DNA of 64,000 nt. It comes from JBNAVJ01 sp049700455 (GTDB taxonomy: Bacteria; Bacteroidota; Ignavibacteria; Tepidaquicellales; Tepidaquicellaceae). The notes under the pieces were generated by a model. That model was not told where the DNA came from. It made no database searches and saw only the letters and a list, made by a program, of their open reading frames with translations. How positions within the stretch are numbered: position 1 is the stretch's first letter; every line of letters starts with the position of its first letter. The translations under genes and the position numbers were made by a program. Below are positions 27,520-36,198 of the stretch, one piece after another. The stretch is from assembly GCA_049700455.1 (NCBI GenBank), contig JBNAVJ010000009.1:28839-92838 (forward strand), written 5' to 3'.

Positions 27520-27984
27520 TTGAATAGTGTTGGTAAATACCTGTGTCTTGATTGGGGACAGAAAAGGATAGGTATAGCAATTAGTGATGATACAAAAAAA
27601 TTTGCATTTACTCGGGATGCTATATTAAATAATGCTGATACCTTCAATAACATTTTGAACATAATTCAAAATGAGAAGGTAATACGTATTATAATTGGTT
27701 ATCCTTTAAATTTCAAATCTGAAGAGACTCATTCTACCAGAGGGGTAGAGTTATTTGCAAAAAGACTCTTCAACACCCTTAAAAAGTATAAACTTGAAAT
27801 ACCAATAATCTTTTTTGATGAGAGACTGACCTCTAATCTTGCAAAATACAATATTATAAACTCCGATATTAAAAAGTCAAAAAGACGTAAAAAAGAATTA
27901 ACTGATAGTGCCGCAGCACAGATAATTTTAAGCGACTACCTAAAAAAATTAGAAAACTTTCCTCAACAAAATGTATCTAATTGA
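27520..27984 (+). CDS. ruvX: Putative Holliday junction resolvase / pre-16S rRNA nuclease RuvX (YqgF)
   Basis: RNase H-fold nuclease, 154 aa; family members process the 5' end of 16S rRNA and were first described as Holliday-junction resolvases. The acidic active-site residues lie in YLCLDWGQKRIGIAIS, IIIGYPLNF and FFDERLTS, and the C-terminal DSAAAQIILSDYL is typical. The start is TTG at 27520; no ATG or GTG precedes the conserved LDWGQKRIG in this frame. It overlaps the next gene by 14 bases. Confidence 0.88.
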   Translation: MNSVGKYLCLDWGQKRIGIAISDDTKKFAFTRDAILNNADTFNNILNIIQNEKVIRIIIGYPLNFKSEETHSTRGVELFAKRLFNTLKKYKLEIPIIFFDERLTSNLAKYNIINSDIKKSKRRKKELTDSAAAQIILSDYLKKLENFPQQNVSN

Positions 27985-28618
27985 ATTATACAAATTAATT
28001 GAGGATGGGGAGAGTTTTAATGTTGAGTTTAAAAGGAAGTTTTCCTCCCCCGAAAAGATAGCTAAAGAAATGATTGCTTTTGCAAATTCAAAAGGAGGAA
28101 AAATAATTTTTGGTGTTGATGATGACAGAAAAATTATTGGTATTGATAGTGAAAAGGGGGAGATTGAGCTTGTTTCATCCGCAGCAAAATTTTATTGTGA
28201 ACCGGAAGTTGAGTTTACAACTGAAATTGTCTCAATAAAAAATTCTGATTTACTTGTGGTAGATGTACCTGAAAGCAAAAGGAAACCTCATAGACTTGTT
28301 AATGACGGGCCTGATAATAACAATAAAGTATATGTTAGACTTAATGATAAAAGCGTTATCGCATCGAGAGAAACCATACAGATATTGAAAAGTTTGAACA
28401 ATCCAAATCCACTTAAAATTACTTTTGGGATAATTGAAAAAACTTTAATAAACTATCTTAACCAGCACGAACGAATAACCGTAAAAGAATTCAAGAAACT
28501 CGTAAACATATCAGAACGCAGAGCAAGTCGGATTCTCGTTAATCTTGTAAGAGCTGGAGTCCTGTTACATCATAGAATTGATAACTACGAATTCTTTTCT
28601 GTTCAGCAAGAACTTTAA
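27971..28618 (+). CDS. AlbA_2 (Schlafen-like) domain protein with C-terminal winged helix
   Basis: 215 aa. The N-terminal half (about 8-135) is an AlbA_2 domain: LYKLIEDGESFNVEFKRKF, AFANSKGGKIIFGVDDDRKIIG, and YVRLNDKSVIAS. The C-terminal part (about 150-205) looks like a winged helix (ITVKEFKKLVNISERRASRILVNLVRAGVL). This is the usual layout of ATP-binding putative transcription regulators, though shorter because the HATPase-like C-terminal domain is absent. It may bind DNA or RNA; its targets are unknown. It is coupled to ruvX by a 14-base overlap. Confidence 0.8.
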   Translation: MYLIELYKLIEDGESFNVEFKRKFSSPEKIAKEMIAFANSKGGKIIFGVDDDRKIIGIDSEKGEIELVSSAAKFYCEPEVEFTTEIVSIKNSDLLVVDVPESKRKPHRLVNDGPDNNNKVYVRLNDKSVIASRETIQILKSLNNPNPLKITFGIIEKTLINYLNQHERITVKEFKKLVNISERRASRILVNLVRAGVLLHHRIDNYEFFSVQQEL

Positions 28619-28658
28619 CAGTTTTTTTAAAAATTATAATTTAAGAAGGAGAAAATTT

Positions 28659-29105
28659 ATGAAAGAAAAAATTTGTGCTAAATTGATTGAACTTTATTGG
28701 GCTGAAATTGAGACAATTCAGAATTACATTGCAAATTCAACCAACCTTGATGGTGTAAGGGCAGAAGAGATAAAAAAAGCCCTTGCAGTTGACATTCCTA
28801 CTGAATTAACACATGCCCAAACCCTTGCAAAACGAATTAAAGAACTTGATGGGCTTGTTCCGGGTTCTTCAGAATTTAGAGCAACTCAAACTTCTTTGCA
28901 ACCGAAACCAGATACTACAGATGTAGTTTCTGTAATTAAAGGAGTCATTGATGCCGAAACTGCAGCCGTTGCAGGGTACAATGAATTGATCAGGCTCTGT
29001 GAAGGAACCGATTATGTGACCCAGGATCTTGCAATCAGAACCCTTGCTGATGAAGAATCTCATCTGATAGAATTTAAAGGGTTCTTAAAAGAATACATTA
29101 AATAA
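28659..29105 (+). CDS. Ferritin-like diiron protein
   Basis: 148 aa when started at the ATG at 28659, which has AAGGAG 8 bases upstream; a longer frame from 28578 overlaps the previous gene and lacks such a site. Two helical pairs carry the diiron pattern: an early Glu in LYWAEIETIQNY with the ExxH in PTELTHAQTL, and a second Glu in IDAETAAVAGYN with EESH near the end. No heme Met or Rubredoxin Cys is present, so it is neither a bacterioferritin nor a classical rubrerythrin. Likely iron or peroxide handling in the cytoplasm. A strong terminator follows. Confidence 0.75.
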   Translation: MKEKICAKLIELYWAEIETIQNYIANSTNLDGVRAEEIKKALAVDIPTELTHAQTLAKRIKELDGLVPGSSEFRATQTSLQPKPDTTDVVSVIKGVIDAETAAVAGYNELIRLCEGTDYVTQDLAIRTLADEESHLIEFKGFLKEYIK

Positions 29106-29120
29106 ACATTTCTTTAATTA

Positions 29121-29152
29121 GGGGGGCTTGATTTTAAATCAAGCCCCTTTTT
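29121..29152. terminator. Strong Rho-independent terminator
   Basis: A 12-base-pair stem, GGGGCTTGATTT (29123-29134) with AAATCAAGCCCC (29136-29147), is followed by TTTTT on the plus strand. It ends the plus-strand run that starts at pgsA. Its right half encodes the last codons and stop of the convergent ftcD, so terminator and coding end overlap. Confidence 0.9.
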
Positions 29153-30773
29153 CATTCGTTCTCTTTTCTAATATCTTCTCGATTTTCCTCAAATTTGTTT
29201 TTGCTTTATATAAAAATTTTTCCCCTTCAGCCAGAACCCTATTTTTAAATTCACTGTCCTTGATTTGCGGTAAATTAATTTTCACATTTTTGTATGCACC
29301 CCATATACCTGTTTCAAGGGATTTTGCTCCAACTTCAAGATCGCTCGCGGAAGATATGTTACCGTATTTTGCCAGGTGAATCATCCATCGCCAGCACGAA
29401 TTAGCAATTCGCATAACTTTGAGTGGGACTTCAATTGCTTTTTTTAGTCCTTCTTGCATTTTTTCATCTCTAATCCTGCGTTGTTCTTCGGTTTCTTTTG
29501 GAAGTCTCATAGCCATTATATAGTCATTAAAAGCATCAGTATCAGCATCAATCAGGGGAATAAGCTCCTTCATAGCAAAATGAAGAGGTGGAATAAATCT
29601 TCTCATTTTAGAATCTAAATGTTCAAACTTTTTATTTCCATAGCTCATCCACCCCATCATAGCACCTAAGGCTGCTCCTAAAGAAGACACCAGCGCAGAA
29701 ACACTTCCACCCCCAGGTGCGGACGTACGGGCACCTACTAACTCAACAAAATTTCTCACAGTCATTGAGGCAAGAATTTCGTTTGGCTCATCATCAATCA
29801 TATATTCTATAATCCTTTTCTCGGGAATAAACGGAGAAATCGAAGATAGTCCTAAACGGTCAATCACAAGATTTATTTTCTGCCTTTCATCAAGAATAAA
29901 CAATTTTTCCTTATTGATATAATAATCAGCAGCCATTAGCATTGCCTCCAGAGGAATCAATCCAACAAGTTCACTACCACAGACAGCAACTTTCATTTTT
30001 TTAGCATCCTTTTTACATTCTTCAAACGCTATATGGGGAGGGGTTATCTTATAATTATCAAGATTAATTGAAACCTGAGCCATTTTATACTCCTCAACAT
30101 ACCACCCAATAGCCTTCACTGCTTTAAGTCTACCAGGCTGATTGTCTCCTCTTCCCTGTTCACGAATGTTAAGAGCTATGCGATGTGCTTGCTCCTTTGT
30201 CCCCAGAATATTAACATTATAAGCTATCAGAAAAAATCTGACACCTGTAACTGTAGCCCCAGATTTGGGAACAAATTCTTGAGGACCAAAATCGGGTTTC
30301 CATTCAGGTTTATATATTTTCTCTTTCAGTCCTTCGTATTCACCTGCTCGAATCTGTTTCAACATTTTTCTGTTGGGATTAGTAGAAGCTTCTTCATACA
30401 AGTACACTGGAATTTTCAACTCTTCACCAACACGTTTCCCAAACTTCTTAGCACATTCAACACATTCTTCTACCGTAACACCAGCAACAGGAACAAACGG
30501 TACTACATCAACAGCTCCAAGTCGGGGGTGTTCTCCTTTATGAACAGTCATATCAATGAGCTCATACGCCGTTTTTGAGAACTGAAAAGCTGCTTCTACA
30601 ATAGATTCCGGATCCCCTACAAAGGTAAAAACTGTCCGGTTAGTCGATTTGCCAGGATCAACATCAAGTAATTTTACCCCCTTGACTTTTTTTACGGCGT
30701 CAGCACACTTTTCAATTACTTCCTTATTTCGACCTTCTGAAATATTTGGTACACATTCAATAATTTTTCTCAT
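29139..30773 (-). CDS. ftcD: Glutamate formimidoyltransferase / formimidoyltetrahydrofolate cyclodeaminase fusion
   Basis: Two activities in one chain, as in animal FTCD: transfer of the formimino group from formiminoglutamate to tetrahydrofolate, then ring closure with loss of ammonia. 544 aa. Residues 1-310 are the formiminotransferase (ECVPNISEGRNKEVIEKC, LDVDPGKSTNRTVFTFVGDP, KGEHPRLGAVDVVPFVPV). After a linker, residues 340-540 are the cyclodeaminase (MTVRNFVELVGARTSAPGGGSVSALVSSLGAALGAMMGWMSYG). It normally ends histidine breakdown, but no hutH, hutU or hutI is in the window. It starts 8 bases after the stop of the HAD gene upstream, which is co-transcribed. Confidence 0.92.
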   Translation of the reverse strand: MRKIIECVPNISEGRNKEVIEKCADAVKKVKGVKLLDVDPGKSTNRTVFTFVGDPESIVEAAFQFSKTAYELIDMTVHKGEHPRLGAVDVVPFVPVAGVTVEECVECAKKFGKRVGEELKIPVYLYEEASTNPNRKMLKQIRAGEYEGLKEKIYKPEWKPDFGPQEFVPKSGATVTGVRFFLIAYNVNILGTKEQAHRIALNIREQGRGDNQPGRLKAVKAIGWYVEEYKMAQVSINLDNYKITPPHIAFEECKKDAKKMKVAVCGSELVGLIPLEAMLMAADYYINKEKLFILDERQKINLVIDRLGLSSISPFIPEKRIIEYMIDDEPNEILASMTVRNFVELVGARTSAPGGGSVSALVSSLGAALGAMMGWMSYGNKKFEHLDSKMRRFIPPLHFAMKELIPLIDADTDAFNDYIMAMRLPKETEEQRRIRDEKMQEGLKKAIEVPLKVMRIANSCWRWMIHLAKYGNISSASDLEVGAKSLETGIWGAYKNVKINLPQIKDSEFKNRVLAEGEKFLYKAKTNLRKIEKILEKRTNEKGA

Positions 30774-30781
30774 AAAAGTTT

Positions 30782-31645
30782 TTATTTATTAATAATTTCC
30801 GAATACAATATTTCCAAAAACTCTCCAACCCCGTCTTCTTCACTACTTTTATCAACAACATAATGTGCAAGATTTTTCAACTCGGCAACAGAATTTTTTA
30901 GTGCAATATTTGTACCACCGAATTCAAATAATTCCCTATCGTTATACCAATCACCAATTACTGCAACCTGACTTTTTTTTATCTTCAGATGTTTAGTAAG
31001 CCTTTTAATAGCTGTTTTCTTATTTATACGGGATTTCTTTACTTCAAGATTATATATTCCAGGACTTGAACTCCCTCTGAAATATTTAGCATTTACATAG
31101 AATTTAAAAGGGAAATTAAGCTTTTGCTGGATATATTTAATTATATTTTTATCATTTCCCATCATAATAATTTCAAGTACATCATTTACATAAGGCTCAT
31201 AGGAGTGAACTAATTTGTATTCTGTTCCTATTCTTTGCATAAAATCACTCAATACAGAATTATGTTCGGTATAAACAATTTCCTTCATACAACAAAGTGC
31301 AATTCTTACAAAATACCTATCAGCATAAAATATTGCTTTTCTAACGTAATCCGGATTAATTACAGACTTATAAAGTACATTCCCTTTCAAATCTTGAATT
31401 AGTGCTCCGTTTACTGTTATTATAGGGATAGCAACCTGCAACTGTTCTGCAATCTTTACAATAGATGAATGCATCCGTTGAGTTGCAAAAGTAAAATACA
31501 CACCTTTTTCCTTTAGCTTAGAGACATATTCAACAGTTTTACTACCCACGCAATCATAACTATTAGTAAGCGTCCCATCTACATCGCTTACTATCAACTT
31601 AATTTTTCTAAGTCTCGATATTAATTCGTCTCTTGAAAGAATCAC
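30782..31645 (-). CDS. Cof-type HAD hydrolase
   Basis: 287 aa, a class IIB HAD phosphatase. Motif I is KLIVSDVDGTLTNS, motif II is the Thr in YFTFATQRM, the Lys of motif III is in KKTAIKRLTKHLKI, and motif IV is VAVIGDWYNDRELFEFGG. The cap lies between motifs II and III as in the Cof/YidA family, which hydrolyse sugar phosphates and other small phosphomonoesters. The specific substrate is unknown. It lies 8 bases upstream of ftcD in the same direction. Confidence 0.85.
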   Translation of the reverse strand: MILSRDELISRLRKIKLIVSDVDGTLTNSYDCVGSKTVEYVSKLKEKGVYFTFATQRMHSSIVKIAEQLQVAIPIITVNGALIQDLKGNVLYKSVINPDYVRKAIFYADRYFVRIALCCMKEIVYTEHNSVLSDFMQRIGTEYKLVHSYEPYVNDVLEIIMMGNDKNIIKYIQQKLNFPFKFYVNAKYFRGSSSPGIYNLEVKKSRINKKTAIKRLTKHLKIKKSQVAVIGDWYNDRELFEFGGTNIALKNSVAELKNLAHYVVDKSSEEDGVGEFLEILYSEIINK

Positions 31646-31750
31646 AAATTATATTTTAACAAATTTCCTAAATATTTATGAGATTTTAAATGTAATTTAG
31701 CATTATGGATAGTATAGAGTAATTGAATAAAATCTATTAAATTTGAGTAT

Positions 31751-32305
31751 ATGAAAAAACTGAAGCCAGAAAAAGGGAGACTTTTAATTTCAGCCCCTAT
31801 GCTCACTGATGTGTTTCGAAAATCTGTTGTTTATCTTACAGAACACAATGAGCAAGGAAGTGTAGGGTTCATAATAAACAAACCTATTTTTTATAAACTG
31901 CAAGAACTAATAGATAATTTCCCACATTTTGAAGCCCCTGTATTCTTTGGAGGACCCGTACAACCTGAAATGGTTAATTTTATCCATAGAGTCCCTTCTC
32001 AACTTTCAGAAGGCATTCAGGTAAAAGACAATATTTACTGGGGCGGAAATTTTGAACATCTAAAAGAACTTGTAAGTAAAAACGAGCTTAACTCTGCTGA
32101 CTTTAAATTTTTCCTCGGATATGCAGGCTGGGCACCTGGACAACTTGAGGATGAATTAAAATTTAACTCCTGGATTATTGCTGAAGCTACAGAAGATTAT
32201 CTTTTCAATTCTGACCCTAAAAATCTATGGCATCTCATCCTTAAAAATATGGGCGGACACTATGCAATAATTTCCACTTTCCCCGATGATCCATCAGTAA
32301 ATTAA
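31751..32305 (+). CDS. YqgE/AlgH family protein (UPF0301)
   Basis: 184 aa, full family length. The start KGRLLISAPMLTDVFRKSVVYLTEHNEQGSVGFIINKP, the FFGGPV stretch, and FLGYAGWAPGQLEDELKFNSW are the hallmarks. Molecular function is not established in any organism I can cite with confidence. In many genomes yqgE neighbours ruvX; here ruvX lies about 4 kb upstream. It is convergent with the large exported protein, with only 5 bases between the stops. Confidence 0.9.
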   Translation: MKKLKPEKGRLLISAPMLTDVFRKSVVYLTEHNEQGSVGFIINKPIFYKLQELIDNFPHFEAPVFFGGPVQPEMVNFIHRVPSQLSEGIQVKDNIYWGGNFEHLKELVSKNELNSADFKFFLGYAGWAPGQLEDELKFNSWIIAEATEDYLFNSDPKNLWHLILKNMGGHYAIISTFPDDPSVN

Positions 32306-32310
32306 AAATA

Positions 32311-34395
32311 TTATTTTCCAAGCTGAAAATTCACCTCACCCAACAACTTTTTAACTTCATCATAATTTTGATAATCCTCTGTTATTCTTTCAAGCATTTC
32401 TTTTGCCCTCTGCCAGTTAGTACCTTGCATACTACGTTTGGCAATGTTAAATAATATATCATTCTTCAGAGGTTGCAGTTCCTTATAATTAGAATACTCA
32501 AGAACTTTTCCTGAATAAATATCCGTGTAAGTATTTGGAAAACTTTTATCTATAAAATCCAGTGCATCCGAATAGTTCCCTTCTCCCATCATCATTTTAA
32601 CAGTATCAACTTTTGCAGAAAATATAAAATCTACAACTGTTTGCCTATAATCATTAACATCGTTGATGTATGCAAAATCTTTTGGAAAATCAGAAAGATA
32701 AATTAAAATCTCTTCAAAATTTTTATTTGTAATAGGTGTCCCCTTTACCATTTTCCATTTATCCTCAAAATAAGAAATCAGGACTCTTTGTCTGATGCTA
32801 TTAGCTACATCATTTTTTGAAAAATTATCAGGATAATCAGAAAGATTTACAATAGCTTCATACCAATTTCCATATACACTTGCTTTGGAACCTATTTCAA
32901 ATTGCTCTTCAAAACTGAGGTTAGTAATGGGAAGAGTCCTGTGAGTAATTGCACGATAAAAACCAGAATTCATTCCATTGTCTATTAATACATTAAATAC
33001 ATAAACACTATTAGGGGTCTTTCCTCCCTGCCTAAGTGCTGTTACTTTCAGTGTAGGCCAATTTTTTATAAATATATCAGCTTCAAGTTTAGGAATTCTG
33101 ACCTTTCCTATTATCGTTCGCGTAGAAGTATATGTTACCGGAACATCTATAGCAACATCTATTGTTTGTGAATTATAATCATAAGCTCCAATACTTTTAA
33201 TTTTTAGTTCAATTACACCTAAACTATTTTTTTGTTTGTTAATAAGTTCTCCTTCCATCGCTAAGATATCTCCCATCAACATACTAAGCAGTGCTTTTTT
33301 TTGCTCTTTTATTCGTTTTGCCTTTAACTGGATTTCCTCATCTATCATAAAACCTGCAAACTTAAAGAGGTCAGCATGTTTATTGGCCAATGTTTTATAA
33401 TGTCGCATAAATTCAAAATCATATAGATATAAATATTTTTCGGTAAGTTTTATTAACTTCTTCTCATCAGCAGAAATTTCTGTCTGGCTAAGGGTTCTAT
33501 CATAAGGTTCAATTCTCGCCTCATAAAGGTTATCACCCGCACTATTAAAAAGCAGTCTTTTACCACCAACATTATCATCAATTAAAATATAAGAAAGTGT
33601 GGGAGAAAATTCCGGTTCCACCGAAATATTGTAATAATATTTTACTTCGTACATCCCATCCTGACAATATTTATATACATTCAAACGATTATTAGGAACA
33701 TAACTTATAACCATTTCTCCTTTATCGTCAAAATAAAGTCTCTTGTAATCTGCAAGAGAATAACTCCTAATAATAGCACCGGTTTTTATATTAATATAAT
33801 TAATGCGATTGTCTTTACCCTTAGAAAAGAGAGTATTTCCATCACCATTGAATTTTATCAGTCGATTGCCGGGAAATGAGATTAGGGGAGCTCCTTCAGT
33901 CAACTCGTATAAGTATGTATCATAGGTATTTACAACTGCAATAAGGTTTGCTGATGGAGTAAAAATGAAATCAAAGTTTGTTTGGTCTTCCAGGTCATTG
34001 CCAATATCATCCGCTATAAGAGCCCCTGTAATTAAATCATAAACCACAAGTTTTATGTCACCTTCATAATTCAATTGCAAAGCTATCTTGGTACACATTG
34101 GAGCAAACTTTGCTCTAATTGTAGAAAAAGGACCTGGTATTTGAAGGAGCATTTTTCTTGTATATGTTCCCTCATCATCAAACCGTCCTATTTCAAGATA
34201 TGAATCGCCTTCTGCTTGAGTAATTTTTGCAATACAAACAAAGTTATCCTTATCAAAACTCGCAGTAAGAAAAGGTCCTTTCGATTTAAAATTCATAGCA
34301 GCATAGTCTTCAACTTCGGTTTGTGCATTAAGAAAGGCGGATGTTAAAAAAAGTACGGAGAAAAATAAAAATAATTTTATACTACGTGTTTTCAT
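32311..34395 (-). CDS. Exported protein of unknown function: beta-propeller-like N-half, repeat-helical C-half
   Basis: I do not recognise a named family. 694 aa. Residues 1-25 are a signal peptide ending LNAQ. From about 35 to 345 runs a WD40-like series of strand repeats (INYINIKTGAIIRSYSLADY; VYDLITGALIADD; YLYDFEFMRHYKTL). A helical linker (about 345-390) and a beta domain (about 395-480) follow, then TPR-like helices (NWYEAIVNLSDYP; GNYSDALDFIDKSFP; NWQRAKEMLERITEDY). The layout suggests a periplasmic or surface binding protein. It is transcribed away from the C69 peptidase. Confidence 0.7.
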   Translation of the reverse strand: MKTRSIKLFLFFSVLFLTSAFLNAQTEVEDYAAMNFKSKGPFLTASFDKDNFVCIAKITQAEGDSYLEIGRFDDEGTYTRKMLLQIPGPFSTIRAKFAPMCTKIALQLNYEGDIKLVVYDLITGALIADDIGNDLEDQTNFDFIFTPSANLIAVVNTYDTYLYELTEGAPLISFPGNRLIKFNGDGNTLFSKGKDNRINYINIKTGAIIRSYSLADYKRLYFDDKGEMVISYVPNNRLNVYKYCQDGMYEVKYYYNISVEPEFSPTLSYILIDDNVGGKRLLFNSAGDNLYEARIEPYDRTLSQTEISADEKKLIKLTEKYLYLYDFEFMRHYKTLANKHADLFKFAGFMIDEEIQLKAKRIKEQKKALLSMLMGDILAMEGELINKQKNSLGVIELKIKSIGAYDYNSQTIDVAIDVPVTYTSTRTIIGKVRIPKLEADIFIKNWPTLKVTALRQGGKTPNSVYVFNVLIDNGMNSGFYRAITHRTLPITNLSFEEQFEIGSKASVYGNWYEAIVNLSDYPDNFSKNDVANSIRQRVLISYFEDKWKMVKGTPITNKNFEEILIYLSDFPKDFAYINDVNDYRQTVVDFIFSAKVDTVKMMMGEGNYSDALDFIDKSFPNTYTDIYSGKVLEYSNYKELQPLKNDILFNIAKRSMQGTNWQRAKEMLERITEDYQNYDEVKKLLGEVNFQLGK

Positions 34396-34523
34396 AACCT
34401 ATATTTAGTTTATGAAAGATATAAATAATTCAGTAAAATTTAAGTTTAAAAAATATTGCCGATTAGTATTTACTTTTTCCAGTATAAAGTTAATTTTGCA
34501 TACTATAAACAATATAGTATTTT

Positions 34524-36161
34524 ATGAAACTTAAATTTTTAATTTTATTGGTTTTCTTATCCGTAGCCAGCGTCTCTCAACCCTGTACAAACTTTCTTAT
34601 TTCCAAAGGGGCTACAATAGATGGTTCAACAATGATTACCTATTCTGCTGACTCTCATACTCTTTATGGGGAACTTTATTATTTCCCTTCTACAAATTAT
34701 CCTGATGGTTCCTATGTTGATGTTTACGATTGGGATACCGGGAAACTAATTGGGAGAATTCGTCAGGTTACTCATACTTTTTCAGTCGTGGGGAATATGA
34801 ATGAATATCAGGTATCTATTGGTGAAACTACTTTTGGTGGAAGGGAGGAACTTCGGGATACAACAGCGTTAATTGATTATGGATCGCTGATGTATATAAC
34901 TTTACAGCGAGCAAAAACTGCACGTGAAGCTATCCAGATTATGGCGCAACTTGTAGAAGAATACGGTTATTATAGCGAGGGAGAATCATTTTCGATTGCT
35001 GATCCTAATGAGGTATGGATATTGGAAATGATTGGTAAAGGAGTTGGAAATAAAGGGGCTGTATGGGTTGCAAGAAAAATTCCTGATGGTTTTATTTGTG
35101 GACATGCTAACCAGGCACGAATCTCTACCTTTCCTCTAAACGATCCGGAGAATTGTCTTTATTCAAAAGATGTAATATCTTTTGCCCGCTCAAAGGGATA
35201 CTTTCAGGGAAAAGACGAAGAGTTTTCTTTTTGTGATGCTTATGCCCCTATCACTTTTGATGCAGCACGATTTTGTGAAGCAAGAGTTTGGTCAGGCTTT
35301 AACAAAGTAACAAAGGGAATGGAAAAATACCTCGATTATGCAATGGGTAAAAACCTGAAAAATAGAATGCCTCTATGGGTTAAACCAGACAGGAAACTAT
35401 CCGTTGAAGATGTAATGGAAATTATGAGAGATCACTTTGAAGGAACGCCTATGGATATGACCAAAGATCCTGGAGCCGGCCCTTACGCCTGTCCTTATCG
35501 ATGGAGACCTCTTACGTGGAAAATTGATAAAGACTCAAAAATAACTTACTTCAACGAAAGGGCAATTTCAACACAACAAACAGGCTTCTCATTTGTAGCC
35601 CAATCGCGTCATTGGTTACCAAATCATATTGGAGGAATTTTATGGTTTGGTGTAGATGATACATATTCTACTGTATATGTTCCTATGTACTGCGGAATTA
35701 CAGAGGTACCATCCTCTTTTGCCGAAGGGAATGGTTCTATGATGGAGTTTAGTGATTCATCTGCATTCTGGATATTTAATCAGGTATCTAACTTTGCTTA
35801 CACCCGATACAAAGATATAATTCCCGAAATTAGAACTGTACAGAAAAACCTCGAACATAGTTTTATAGACAGCGTGAAAATAATTGATGACCGTGCTCTT
35901 GATACATACAATAATGGACAAGAAAATTATAGGGATATATTAACTTCCTTTAGTGTTAGCTCAGGAAATTTTACGTTCCATATCTGGAAAGAACTTTATA
36001 AATATTTATTTACAAAATATATGGACGGAAATATTAAGACTAAAATACCTGGACAAAAAAATCCAAAAGTAAACCAACCAGGATATAGTCAGGAATTTTA
36101 TAAACTTATTGTTAAAGAAACAGGTGATAAATTCAAAGTCCTGGGGGAAGAAAGTCACTGA
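34524..36161 (+). CDS. Exported dipeptidase, peptidase family C69
   Basis: 545 aa. A signal peptide ends right before Cys21 (SVSQP/CTNFLISKGATIDGS), so signal cleavage would expose the N-terminal cysteine nucleophile that this Ntn-hydrolase family needs. Other family stretches are ISYSAD-like MITYSADSH, GNMNEYQVSIGETTFGGR, and DPNEVWILEMIGKG, with the later ARISTFPLNDPENC. Family members are dipeptidases with broad specificity. It stands alone between a divergent unknown exported protein and the M64 peptidase, with a terminator right after its stop. Confidence 0.88.
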   Translation: MKLKFLILLVFLSVASVSQPCTNFLISKGATIDGSTMITYSADSHTLYGELYYFPSTNYPDGSYVDVYDWDTGKLIGRIRQVTHTFSVVGNMNEYQVSIGETTFGGREELRDTTALIDYGSLMYITLQRAKTAREAIQIMAQLVEEYGYYSEGESFSIADPNEVWILEMIGKGVGNKGAVWVARKIPDGFICGHANQARISTFPLNDPENCLYSKDVISFARSKGYFQGKDEEFSFCDAYAPITFDAARFCEARVWSGFNKVTKGMEKYLDYAMGKNLKNRMPLWVKPDRKLSVEDVMEIMRDHFEGTPMDMTKDPGAGPYACPYRWRPLTWKIDKDSKITYFNERAISTQQTGFSFVAQSRHWLPNHIGGILWFGVDDTYSTVYVPMYCGITEVPSSFAEGNGSMMEFSDSSAFWIFNQVSNFAYTRYKDIIPEIRTVQKNLEHSFIDSVKIIDDRALDTYNNGQENYRDILTSFSVSSGNFTFHIWKELYKYLFTKYMDGNIKTKIPGQKNPKVNQPGYSQEFYKLIVKETGDKFKVLGEESH

Positions 36162-36198
36162 AATCACATGGGGGACAAAGTCCCCCCAGGTGATTTTT
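36161..36198. terminator. Rho-independent terminator between convergent peptidase genes
   Basis: A two-part stem: outer AAATCAC/GTGATTT and inner GGGGGAC/GTCCCCC with loop AAA, separated by a small internal loop, then TTTTT. It starts on the last base of the C69 stop codon and reaches into the last codon of the M64 gene, so it can serve both directions. Confidence 0.88.

Noticed and set aside
28578..28658. Longer start of the ferritin-like protein
   Set aside because: It overlaps the previous gene, has no ribosome site, and adds residues foreign to the fold, while the ATG at 28659 has AAGGAG.
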